Assembly: GCA_035628875.1 (NCBI GenBank)
Contig: DASPIZ010000135.1
Location: 69,983 to 133,982 of the forward strand
Length of the DNA: 64,000 nt
Origin: Ohtaekwangia sp035628875
GTDB taxonomy: Bacteria > Bacteroidota > Bacteroidia > Cytophagales > Cyclobacteriaceae
Reading direction: 5' to 3'
Made by a program: the position numbers and the translations under genes. Positions 8,401 through 16,363 of this stretch are shown one piece after another; the first letter of the stretch is position 1, and each line of letters begins with the position of its first letter. Below the pieces are notes generated by a model that was not told the origin of the DNA, ran no database searches, and was given only the letters and a program-made list of their open reading frames with translations.

Positions 8401-9261
8401 TAAAGACGAAGAGTCACCGATAAAAGTTACACATCGGCGGATCACGGCATCATCCCTTAATATGCGGGTGTGACCGAGTTTTGTGGTTCGGATCAGGTTG
8501 GCGTTTGGATAAACAGCCAGCAGCGCTTCGGCATTTTTGATATCAACTTCTTTATCGTTCTCATCGTGAACCAATAAAAGATCGATTGGTGCGGGTAAGT
8601 GTTTTACAAAATAGAGCGATGAATATTCTTCGAAAGGTTTACCTTCCGTTTTCAACACATAGGATTTAAAAAATTCACCCGTTTTATACGATCCCTGAAC
8701 AGCACTCAAATAGGTACGAATCACTTCGTCGGCTATTGTCGGAGAAGCAATGTTGACAAGCTTCTTTATAGGTAATCCTTGCATGACCGAAAAAAGTGCC
8801 GCTACGCCACCAAAAGAATGTGCTATAACTGCATGAGGGTGCCCCTGGATGCTGAAAATTTTTTCAAGTGCTTCTTCGAATTCCACAATCGATGTTTTCC
8901 TTCCTTCTGAATTCCCGTGTGCGGGGCCGTCAAATCCTACTACACGAAACCCGGCTGCCATAAGGGGTTTAATGAATCTCCTGAACTGTGTAGTGCGTCC
9001 AGCCCAACCGTGGATAAACAAAACATAAGGTCCTGTTTCACCCCATGCGTAACACTGTACATTCTTTCCGGCGGTAATAATGTTAAATTTCTTAGCGAAG
9101 GTCTCCGCTTTTCTTTCTTTTTCAGGTGTCGGATAACGAAGCGGCGTGTTAAATATCTTTATAAAATAACGATGTGCCAGAAAAGGGGCGATTCGCTCAA
9201 GTACCGGAAAAACGGAACGAACTACTTTCAGCATGAAGGGTGTTTTGTCTTTTTGCCCCAT
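8398..9261 (-). CDS. Alpha/beta hydrolase
   Basis: A 287-residue alpha/beta hydrolase. The oxyanion-side motif VLFIHGWAGRTTQF (near residue 80), the nucleophile elbow AHSFGG (Ser at about 150), an acidic residue in LLVHDENDKEVDIKN and the catalytic histidine in KLGHTRILRD form the expected triad order. The first 60 residues are an extra N-terminal helical stretch (LKVVRSVFPVLERIAPFLAHRYF) that may contact membrane. The substrate cannot be predicted; such proteins are often called alpha/beta fold esterases or thioesterases. Confidence 0.85.
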   Translation of the reverse strand: MGQKDKTPFMLKVVRSVFPVLERIAPFLAHRYFIKIFNTPLRYPTPEKERKAETFAKKFNIITAGKNVQCYAWGETGPYVLFIHGWAGRTTQFRRFIKPLMAAGFRVVGFDGPAHGNSEGRKTSIVEFEEALEKIFSIQGHPHAVIAHSFGGVAALFSVMQGLPIKKLVNIASPTIADEVIRTYLSAVQGSYKTGEFFKSYVLKTEGKPFEEYSSLYFVKHLPAPIDLLLVHDENDKEVDIKNAEALLAVYPNANLIRTTKLGHTRILRDDAVIRRCVTFIGDSSSL

Positions 9262-9305
9262 TTTGTTAGTTACACCATTTTTGAGGGAAATTCAAGACCG
9301 ACCAT

Positions 9306-10073
9306 TTATTTTTGAATCGGAAACTCGTACGACCGCGTGGTATATTGAAATGACTTGAGATCATACGTGCGCTCGGCAAAGAAAACACGATTATGGTTAT
9401 CAATCATTACAAGTGTTGAACAACGTGAACCGTAATTCGGTGTTTTTATAAACATGGATGAAAGTGCACGTTCCCTGTCAACCGGCAAACCGGTTTGAGG
9501 CAACAACGCATCTTCTGCAATTTCATCATTATATAATACGGAGAAAATTTTTTCAGTATCGATCTTTGGCGCATAGACCAGGGGTTTGATCCTCAGTTTA
9601 CCGTTCACCACCTTTGGCCATGGTGTATCGAGAAGGTGATTACTCAAACCGTAAAATCCACGATCGAGTTTCTTTACATCAGCTCCATAGTTGGAATAGT
9701 AATACATTTCATCTGGTGTCCCCGCCAATAGATTGAACCCATTGTAAGTATTTCCTTGCCCTGCAATGGCGTTTAAATACTCCGGCGCGGATACCGGTTC
9801 AATCAGATAATCAATCACCAGCTTTCCGCGTGAAGGAGCCTGCGGATTAATATTCGAAGGATCGCGGTAATTGGTCAGCATACTGATCCTTCCGGTCTTC
9901 GTTATGCCAAGCCATGTACCTCCCGCTTCCATATCCCGCCCTGCCAGAACATCGGGATGGTCTCGCCAGAATTGTGCCGGTGCAGTAGCCCTATTGTAAA
10001 ATTCATCCCGGTTAGCAGCGATAATCAGCTTATAATCCGGATGCTCATTTAGTGAAAAGAAGATAAGGCACAT
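9306..10073 (-). CDS. NRDE (TANGO2-like) family protein
   Basis: A 255-residue NRDE-family protein. The namesake motif appears at the N-terminus: MCLIFFSLNEHPDYKLIIAANRDEF, followed by GGTWLGITKTGRISMLTNYRDP and GFNLLAG. The cysteine at position 2 could become an N-terminal nucleophile, as in the Ntn-hydrolase fold proposed for the family, but that is inference. The eukaryotic relative TANGO2 is linked to Golgi organisation and heme/lipid handling. The start codon is directly preceded by a heptad repeat array, which is unusual. Confidence 0.9.
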   Translation of the reverse strand: MCLIFFSLNEHPDYKLIIAANRDEFYNRATAPAQFWRDHPDVLAGRDMEAGGTWLGITKTGRISMLTNYRDPSNINPQAPSRGKLVIDYLIEPVSAPEYLNAIAGQGNTYNGFNLLAGTPDEMYYYSNYGADVKKLDRGFYGLSNHLLDTPWPKVVNGKLRIKPLVYAPKIDTEKIFSVLYNDEIAEDALLPQTGLPVDRERALSSMFIKTPNYGSRCSTLVMIDNHNRVFFAERTYDLKSFQYTTRSYEFPIQK

Positions 10074-10164
10074 GATTAGGCATTAGGCATTAGGTATTAG
10101 GTATTAGGTATTGGGTATTGGGTATTGGGTATTGGGTATTGGGTATTGGGTATTGGGTATTGGG
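10074..10164. repeat. Array of 13 heptanucleotides at the NRDE start codon
   Basis: Thirteen consecutive 7-mers on the plus strand: GATTAGG, CATTAGG twice, TATTAGG twice, then TATTGGG eight times, with one extra G at the end. The array begins on the base after the NRDE start codon (complement of 10071-10073) and ends 7 bases before the rnhB stop codon, so it fills the whole rnhB-NRDE gap. Confidence 0.92.
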
Positions 10165-10171
10165 GTGTAGA

Positions 10172-10795
10172 TTAACAGGCTTCGAGTTCGACAGGGGTTT
10201 TGAAGAGGTCGAGTTGTGCCGGGAGCAGTTGGAAACTTTTTCTGTGATAAGGTGTAATGCCTAACCTGCGAATACCATCACGATGCGCATCAGTGGGGTA
10301 TCCCATGTTTGTTTCCCATCCGTATCCGGGAAATTTATGCGACAACCTACGCATTAGTTCGTCACGATACGTTTTGGCCAGAATCGAAGCCGCAGCAATT
10401 GAAAGGTATTTGCCATCACCTTTTATGATGCACTCATGTTTTATGCCATCATATGGACTGAAACGGTTACCGTCGATCAGAAGCAATGAAGGCTTCTTTT
10501 TCAATTGATCGATCGCAGCGTGCATCGCCTTGAAGGATGCGTTGAGAATATTGATGTTATCGATCTCAATGTTACTGATTTCAGCCACGGCGTAGGCTAC
10601 TGCATCACGCTCAATATCAACGCGTAAGAGTTCTCGCTCTGCCCGTGTTAACTGCTTTGAATCGTTTAACAATTCGTGGCAATAATTTTTAGGTAACACC
10701 ACGGCTGCTGCCACCACAGGACCGGCTAAACACCCTCTTCCGGCCTCATCACAACCGGCCTCCACATGATTATTAGAAAAACACGACAACAGCAT
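10172..10795 (-). CDS. rnhB: Ribonuclease HII
   Basis: A 207-residue RNase HII, which cuts RNA in RNA/DNA hybrids and removes single ribonucleotides from DNA. Visible motifs are the first active-site block AGCDEAGRGCLAGPVVAAAV (Asp and Glu of DEAGRG), LLIDGN, SIAAASILAKTYRD and the GYPTDAHR region. The start at 10795 (MLLSCFSNNHVEAG) is preferred; an in-frame ATG at 10816 would add seven residues. It is co-directional with the NRDE gene and separated from it only by the heptad array. Confidence 0.92.
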   Translation of the reverse strand: MLLSCFSNNHVEAGCDEAGRGCLAGPVVAAAVVLPKNYCHELLNDSKQLTRAERELLRVDIERDAVAYAVAEISNIEIDNINILNASFKAMHAAIDQLKKKPSLLLIDGNRFSPYDGIKHECIIKGDGKYLSIAAASILAKTYRDELMRRLSHKFPGYGWETNMGYPTDAHRDGIRRLGITPYHRKSFQLLPAQLDLFKTPVELEAC

Positions 10796-10938
10796 ACACA
10801 AACTTAACCTACCCACAGCTTATAGCCAATCAGATTCGGGATGAAATTTTTCACCAATGAAAAAACCGGTCTTATAAACCAAAAAGAATGAATAGTTTTG
10901 AAAAACTGAACTGACGTAATTCTAATACACAGCATATT

Positions 10939-11496
10939 ATGTTGAATGATGAAATTAAAAATCCCTGGACAACCTTATCAGGTGAAGAAAAATATGACAA
11001 CCCCTGGATTAATGTTACGGAATACAAAGTATTAAATCCCGGGGGCGGTCCGGGAATTTATGGGAAAGTTCATTTTAAAAATCAGGCTATCGGTATAGTT
11101 CCAATTGATAATGATGGCAATACATGGCTCGTGGGGCAATTCAGGTATACATTAAATGCTTTTTTCTGGGAAATTCCTGAGGGAGGCGGAACATTGGGAG
11201 GCGATCCGTTGGAAGCCGCTAAACGTGAACTAAAGGAAGAAACCGGTTTCACAGCCAAAAAATGGACGCTCCTCACTGAGATGCATACTTCAAACTCGGT
11301 TACAGATGAAGCTGGATTTATTTTCGTTGCCGAAGATCTTGAAGCCGGAGACAACGCACTCGAGGAAACTGAAGCAGACATGAAGGTCTGGAAACTGCCA
11401 TTGCAGGAAGCTGTCTCTATGGTGCTACGCGGGGAAATAACGGATAGTATGAGTATGATCGGACTTTTGTTGGTGGCAAGACAACGGGGAATCTAG
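10939..11496 (+). CDS. Nudix hydrolase (ADP-ribose pyrophosphatase-like)
   Basis: A 185-residue Nudix protein in the ADP-sugar/ADP-ribose pyrophosphatase group. The fold-defining part is FWEIPEGGGTLGGDPLEAAK followed by RELKEETGF; the metal-binding REL..EE.G core is intact while the more upstream Glu of the standard box is Gly here. Upstream residues resemble the family's dimer-forming beta strands (ENPWINVTEYKV type). It would hydrolyse a nucleoside diphosphate linked to a sugar, in the cytoplasm. Heptad-style repeats follow the stop codon. Confidence 0.87.
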   Translation: MLNDEIKNPWTTLSGEEKYDNPWINVTEYKVLNPGGGPGIYGKVHFKNQAIGIVPIDNDGNTWLVGQFRYTLNAFFWEIPEGGGTLGGDPLEAAKRELKEETGFTAKKWTLLTEMHTSNSVTDEAGFIFVAEDLEAGDNALEETEADMKVWKLPLQEAVSMVLRGEITDSMSMIGLLLVARQRGI

Positions 11497-11502
11497 GCGA
11501 GA

Positions 11503-11574
11503 TACGAGGTACAAGGCACGGGGTAGGAAGTACAAGGTAAGGATGAAGCGAAGTACGAGGAACGAGGTGCAAAG
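11503..11574. repeat. Degenerate TACGAGG/TACAAGG heptads
   Basis: Words such as ATACGAGG, TACAAGG, TACAAGG, AGTACGAGG and AACGAGG spaced by about 7 or a multiple of 7 fill the gap after the Nudix gene. A matching set lies at 34752-34862. The remainder of the gap to the MATE gene shows nothing else. Confidence 0.6.
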
Positions 11575-11664
11575 GCGAACATGGTTAAGGAAATACGGAA
11601 AAAAAATTAGTATGGGTGTTTATTGCGGGTTTGATTTATCAACACAAGGGACGGCTTGAACGAA

Positions 11665-12999
11665 ATGGCACTACTTACACTTCGAGCACATTTAAAAGAA
11701 AACACGCGACTTGCCATTCCGGTGATGCTAAGTAATCTCGGACACGTAATGATGGGGGTTTGTGATAATATCATGGTGGGACACATCGATACCGTGTCAC
11801 TTGCCGGCTCTGGTTTGGCTATTGTTGCATTTAATGTGTTGCTGCTTTTTGGGATTGGCGTGTCTTATGCCATCACACCACTTGTCGCGGCTGCACACGG
11901 AGAAAACAATGAATCACACATCACCAAAATTCTCCGGCATGGATTGGTGATTAATACGATCAATGGTATTTTTCTTGTTGGCGTGGTCTACTTTGCCCGC
12001 CATGTATTGTACTACATTAATCAGCCTCCGGAAGTTGTTGACAAAGCCATTCCGTACCTGAACATCATCATGCTTTCGCTGATCCCGGTTCTGATCTTCC
12101 AATCGTTTAAACAATTCGCCGAAGGTTTATCCAATACGCGTATAGCCCTCGTCGTTGTAATCATCAGCAACCTCATGAACATTCTGCTTAACTATTTATT
12201 GATCTACGGTCATGCCGGGTTTCCGGAACTGGGATTAAACGGCGCCGGATGGGCGACATTAATCTCACGCATCGGTATGGCTATTGGCATCGCACTTTAC
12301 TTTTATTATGCAGCAGCGTTCCGTCAATTTCGTGGAGCCTTCAAACCAATCGCCTTCTCAAAAAAACTATTCGTCGCTTTATTGGCTCTTGGTATACCCA
12401 GCGGTGCTCAATTCATATTTGAAGTTGCTGCCTTCGATTTTTCTCTTGTTATGATGGGATGGCTCGGCACGGAAACACAAGCTGCACATCAGATCGTGAT
12501 CAATATGGCAACGCTAAGTTATATGACCACCGCTGGTGTTGCTGCGGCAGCTACCATTCGGGTTGGCTACTTTTCCGGCAAAGGGGATGCTGAAAACCTC
12601 AGCCGTTCCGCCTATACTTCTGTCGGTATGGCACTCGCCTTAATGAGTTTGTGGGCAATCCTTTTTATCGCTGGCAATAGTTGGCTACCTACGTTGTATG
12701 TTGAAGACAACAAAGTGATTGCCATCGCATCCTCACTGCTCATCATCGCGGGATTGTTTCAGTTATCTGATGGTGTCCAGGTAGTTTGCAATTCAGCACT
12801 GCGCGGCTTACAAGATGTCAAAATCCCCTCCCTCCTGATCTTCATCTCTTATTGGATCATTGGTTTACCGCTTGGATATTGGTTAGCGTTCATCCTGGAC
12901 CTGGGTGCCATCGGAATATGGACGGGGCTCCTCATCGGACTAACCCTTACGGCAACGGCAACGTTTTTACGTTTACGGTCTAAATTATTACAACGTTAA
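11665..12999 (+). CDS. MATE family efflux transporter
   Basis: A 444-residue multidrug and toxic compound extrusion transporter with about 12 membrane helices in two six-helix halves. The N-terminal PVMLSNLGHVMMGVCDNIMVGH and the second-half GIPSGAQFIFEVAAFDFSLVMMGWLG are typical of the NorM-like branch, and the TAGVAAAATIRVGYFSG stretch carries the usual conserved pattern. The first ATG is 11665; an in-frame TTG at 11656 is possible but unneeded. It would export cationic compounds using a sodium or proton gradient. Confidence 0.92.
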   Translation: MALLTLRAHLKENTRLAIPVMLSNLGHVMMGVCDNIMVGHIDTVSLAGSGLAIVAFNVLLLFGIGVSYAITPLVAAAHGENNESHITKILRHGLVINTINGIFLVGVVYFARHVLYYINQPPEVVDKAIPYLNIIMLSLIPVLIFQSFKQFAEGLSNTRIALVVVIISNLMNILLNYLLIYGHAGFPELGLNGAGWATLISRIGMAIGIALYFYYAAAFRQFRGAFKPIAFSKKLFVALLALGIPSGAQFIFEVAAFDFSLVMMGWLGTETQAAHQIVINMATLSYMTTAGVAAAATIRVGYFSGKGDAENLSRSAYTSVGMALALMSLWAILFIAGNSWLPTLYVEDNKVIAIASSLLIIAGLFQLSDGVQVVCNSALRGLQDVKIPSLLIFISYWIIGLPLGYWLAFILDLGAIGIWTGLLIGLTLTATATFLRLRSKLLQR

Positions 13000-13009
13000 C
13001 GCTAAAGGA

Positions 13010-13999
13010 TTAAACTTCTACATCAACACGTGTGGCACTTGTGTGTCGCTGATCTTGTTTCACTTCTCCCCGCAGGCCATTGGCTTTCAAGAGATCTGCT
13101 ACCGTATTGAGTAACAAAATCGAGGCATCTACTTCCTCTTTTCGGATGGCAACACTTTCAATATTAAATCCGAAAGGAATGGCATTTTTCATACAATACG
13201 CAATGAGGTCTTTTGCAATCTCAATGGCGATCTCAACGGAACGATCAACGGGGCGGGTACACGCTTCAAGCTCTTCCTTAATATCAGCCGGGATGTGAAT
13301 TCCCAGCCATTCCATAAAATGAAGCGTTTTAACGGAACCGCAGATAGTAAGTGTGAAAATAATCGTGGGGAATTCCTGTTTCTTCTTTGCACAGGCTATA
13401 AGGAGGTCTTCCAGGATCTGTTTCGTAAAACCTACATTAAAGATGCATTGAGAAATAAAGTAAGAAACACCACAGTCTACTTTATCCAGAATTCTCACAT
13501 CCTCATCCTTTAACACCGCATGTCTTTCCGGTATGGTAACCGCTCCGATAACAGAATGATCCGCATGGTTTTTCCTCCATAGCCCATAAGCTTCCCGAAG
13601 ACTTGTTTTAACTACACAATCCGGTGCAGGCAAACCTACGAATACAGGATAAAATCCATTCGCTTTTAAGCCTTCAAGCCACTGGGCTAATTCAGCCTGC
13701 GTAAATTTTCCCGCAGGGCGATAGATTATCTTCGGCGCAGTGAGCGGTTTTAAGTATTGACTGGCATATTCAAACGGGTCCAGAGAGCTGGCAAAAGGAA
13801 ATGGCCTTTCTTCAGAGGTGCGGGCAGATTCATCCTGCACATCATAAACAACCAGGGCATCTATATCGAGTGAACGAAGGTTATGAAGCGTTTTCTCAGC
13901 TATGACACTTACCTTCTCAATGGGAGTCTGCGCCTTGGGTGGGGTGATCCCATATAACAAAATACCGGATTCTCTTCTTTTGATTTTTGTAAAGAACAT
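13010..13999 (-). CDS. Methylenetetrahydrofolate reductase-like (MetF family) protein
   Basis: A 329-residue protein with the TIM-barrel pattern of methylenetetrahydrofolate reductase. Recognisable stretches are LLYGITPPKAQTPIEKV (equivalent of the FEFFPPK start), DALVVYDVQDESART, YPVFVGLPAP, GAVTIPERHAVLKDEDVRILDKVDCGVSYFISQCIFN (the AGADFxxTQxxFD-like block) and TLTICGS. Key FAD and folate residues differ from canonical MetF, so it may be a divergent relative rather than the main methionine-pathway enzyme. The start at 13999 is preferred over 14053 because the extra N-terminus is not conserved-looking. Convergent with the MATE gene, 10 bp apart. Confidence 0.72.
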   Translation of the reverse strand: MFFTKIKRRESGILLYGITPPKAQTPIEKVSVIAEKTLHNLRSLDIDALVVYDVQDESARTSEERPFPFASSLDPFEYASQYLKPLTAPKIIYRPAGKFTQAELAQWLEGLKANGFYPVFVGLPAPDCVVKTSLREAYGLWRKNHADHSVIGAVTIPERHAVLKDEDVRILDKVDCGVSYFISQCIFNVGFTKQILEDLLIACAKKKQEFPTIIFTLTICGSVKTLHFMEWLGIHIPADIKEELEACTRPVDRSVEIAIEIAKDLIAYCMKNAIPFGFNIESVAIRKEEVDASILLLNTVADLLKANGLRGEVKQDQRHTSATRVDVEV

Positions 14000-14048
14000 G
14001 TGTTGGGGTTCTATAAAAGATAAAAGTAATAAATTATCGAAGAATAAA

Positions 14049-14540
14049 GCCACTAAGGCACCAGGACACTAAGAAGAAATACCTCTTGTAGTTTGCATTC
14101 CTTCGTGTCTTCGTGCCTCGTGGCTTCATATCGCACGCTCAATCAAAAATTGACGCCACTAAGACACCAGGACACTAAGAATACCTACCACCTTTTATAC
14201 TTTGAATTCCTTCGTGTCTTCGTGCCTTCGTGGCTTCATATAGCACACTTCATTAACATTAACGCCACTAAGGCACCAGGACACTAAGAAGAAATACCTC
14301 TTGTAGTTTGTATTCGTTCGTGTCTTCGTGCCTCCGTGGCTTCATATAGCACGCTCAATAAAACTTGACGCCACTAAGGCACCAGGGCACTAAGAATACC
14401 TACCACCTTTTATAGTTTGAATTCCTTCGTGTCTTCGTGCCTTCGTGTCTTCATATAGCACATTTCATTAAAATTAACGCCACTAAGGCACCAGGACATT
14501 AAGAAGAAATACCATTTTTATAGTTTGTATTCCTTGATGT
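14049..14540. repeat. Tandem array of 106/109-bp self-complementary units
   Basis: Five units begin with GCCACTAAG at 14049, 14155, 14264, 14370 and 14479, giving spacings of 106, 109, 106 and 109. Units 1, 3 and 5 share one internal spacer (AAGAAGAAATACC), units 2 and 4 another (AATACCTACCACC), so the true period is a dimer of 215 bp. In each full unit the left arm (GCCACTAAGGCACCAGGACAC) is nearly complementary to the right arm (GTGTCTTCGTGCCTTCGTGGC), so each can fold as a stem-loop. The last unit is cut short. Confidence 0.92.
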
Positions 14541-14616
14541 ATTTATGCTTAAAATTATCAACAAATAAGTCTTACCCATATTCCGTATATTTGGAACCCG
14601 GACCTATCCCTGCCCC

Positions 14617-15171
14617 ATGACTTTAAAAGCCAAACCTGTTTCTGTATCACAAACAACAATCACCGAACTGATGATTCCTTCCTATGCCAATTTTGGCGGA
14701 AAGATTCACGGCGGTATCCTCCTATCATTGATGGACAAAGTAGCCTACGCCTGCGCGAGTAAACATGCCGGGGAATATTGTGTCACTGTATCGGTCGATA
14801 AGGTTGAATTTCTTCAGCCGGTGGAAGTCGGCGAACTTGTTTCCCTGCATGCTTCCGTAAACCACGTCGGTAACTCATCCATGATCATCGGCATCCGTGT
14901 GGAGGCACAAAACGTAAAACTTGGAACGATTAAACATACCAACTCATGTTACTTTACCATGGTAGCGAAAGGCGACGACGATAAACCAACCACCGTTCCG
15001 ATGTTGATTTTAGAAAACAATGAACAGGTGAAGCGCTTCATTGAAGCCCTTCGCATGAAAGAAATCAAAAACAAAGTAAAATTTGCCCTTGATGATGCAC
15101 GCTCGCATATTCACCTGGAAGAAGCTTCAGAAATTCTAAAAAACGAAAGATGTGTTATTCGTTATACCTGA
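14617..15171 (+). CDS. Acyl-CoA thioesterase (hotdog fold, YciA/BFIT-like)
   Basis: A 184-residue hotdog-fold thioesterase that would hydrolyse acyl-CoA to fatty acid and CoA. The core motif IPSYANFGGKIHGGILLSLMDK (asparagine, then HGG) is the YciA/acyl-CoA hydrolase signature, followed by VTVSVDKVEFLQPVEVGELV on the long beta strands. An extra C-terminal helical segment of about 50 residues (EQVKRFIEALRMKEIKNKVKF onward) extends beyond the standard domain. It precedes plsC by 78 bp in the same direction, so a lipid-linked role is plausible. Confidence 0.88.
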   Translation: MTLKAKPVSVSQTTITELMIPSYANFGGKIHGGILLSLMDKVAYACASKHAGEYCVTVSVDKVEFLQPVEVGELVSLHASVNHVGNSSMIIGIRVEAQNVKLGTIKHTNSCYFTMVAKGDDDKPTTVPMLILENNEQVKRFIEALRMKEIKNKVKFALDDARSHIHLEEASEILKNERCVIRYT

Positions 15172-15249
15172 GACGGCTGACATCAACACAGTTATCGCGA
15201 TTAAAAAATCATCTTATCGTTACAGGTAATTCTCTATTTTTGATCTATC

Positions 15250-15987
15250 ATGAAGTTTATAAGGGTTGTACACACGGGTTATGGATTGGTTGTTTTTACC
15301 ATTATTTTTCTCCTGCTTTTACCGTTGCTCCTTATTCCAATCTTCTTTCCGAAGAAATTCAAACTTATTGGCACCATAAACCGTTGGTGGGCAAAAGCCC
15401 TGTTTGCCGGCGTGTTCTTACCTTTTAAAATAGTCTATCGCGCCAAACCAGATCGTACAAAACAGTACATATTTTGCGCGAATCATTTTTCCTATCTGGA
15501 CATCCCAACGATGGGCCTAAACGATCATCCAACCATTTTTGTGGGTAAAAGTGAGATGGCCACCATTCCGTTGTTCGGGTACATGTATCGAAAGCTTCAT
15601 ATCACCGTGAACAGGGCAAGCCTGAAGAGTAAGATCAATACGTTAAAGCTTTCAAGGGAAGCTATTGAAGCTGGCAAAAGCCTCGTTATTTTTCCTGAAG
15701 GCGGTATTATCACAGCAAAAGACCCGATCATGGGCCGTTTTAAAGACGGTGCGTTCAGGATTGCCATCGACAAACAAATCCCGATTGTACCTGTTACCAT
15801 TCCATATAATTGGATAATTTTGCCTCCCGAAGAATTTCTTTTAAGGTGGCATCCACTAAAAATTGTTTTTCACGAACCCGTCGTGACAACTGGCCTTACT
15901 ACGGATGATCTGGAGTCCTTGAAAGAAAAGGTATTTACAATCATAAATGATGAATTAAACGATCATCTGAAGAATCTAAAAAAATGA
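15250..15987 (+). CDS. plsC: 1-acyl-sn-glycerol-3-phosphate acyltransferase
   Basis: A 245-residue lysophosphatidic acid acyltransferase that adds the second acyl chain in phospholipid synthesis at the inner membrane. Visible are an N-terminal membrane helix (LVVFTIIFLLLLPLLLIPIFF), the catalytic HX4D motif in CANHFSYLDIPTM, the glycerol-phosphate binding block FPEGGIIT, and a late IPIVPVTI motif. Length is normal. Its last four bases (ATGA) overlap the start of gatC, so the two are translationally coupled. Confidence 0.9.
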   Translation: MKFIRVVHTGYGLVVFTIIFLLLLPLLLIPIFFPKKFKLIGTINRWWAKALFAGVFLPFKIVYRAKPDRTKQYIFCANHFSYLDIPTMGLNDHPTIFVGKSEMATIPLFGYMYRKLHITVNRASLKSKINTLKLSREAIEAGKSLVIFPEGGIITAKDPIMGRFKDGAFRIAIDKQIPIVPVTIPYNWIILPPEEFLLRWHPLKIVFHEPVVTTGLTTDDLESLKEKVFTIINDELNDHLKNLKK

Positions 15988-16271
15988 AAATAGATCGCGC
16001 TTTACTCGACAAGATAGCCCATCTCGCCCGCCTTGAGTTTGAAGAAAAAGATGCAGAAAAAATGATGAGTGATATGACTGCCATTGTAAACTGGGTAGAA
16101 AAACTTAGCGAAGTTGATACTGATGGGGTAGAACCGCTCACTACCATGAGTTACGAAGTGAATAAACTTCGCGAGGATGAGGTAAAGCAGCACCTTGACC
16201 ATGACCGCGCCTTGAAGCACGCACCCAAAAAAGACACAGATTATTTTCGTGTACCTAAAGTACTCGAATAA
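15984..16271 (+). CDS. gatC: Asp/Glu-tRNA amidotransferase subunit C
   Basis: A 95-residue GatC subunit of the GatCAB amidotransferase, which turns Glu-tRNA(Gln) or Asp-tRNA(Asn) into the amidated form. The family pattern is complete: LLDKIAHLARLEFEEKD, MSDMTAIVNWVEKLSEVDTDGVEPLTTM and the C-terminal LREDEV..DHDRAL. GatA and GatB are not in the window, as often happens in this phylum. The start ATG overlaps the plsC stop by 4 bp. Confidence 0.95.
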   Translation: MKIDRALLDKIAHLARLEFEEKDAEKMMSDMTAIVNWVEKLSEVDTDGVEPLTTMSYEVNKLREDEVKQHLDHDRALKHAPKKDTDYFRVPKVLE

Positions 16272-16363
16272 ATGCATTTCAGATTCGACATGTCGACCGG
16301 CGTTCGGTCAGGCTTTTAAAATATCAAATCGTCTTTTAGCTTGCATGTCAAATTTCCACGTTC

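Noticed and set aside
10074..10164. CRISPR-like array
   Set aside because: Repeats are 7 bases long with no spacers, and no cas gene is in the window.
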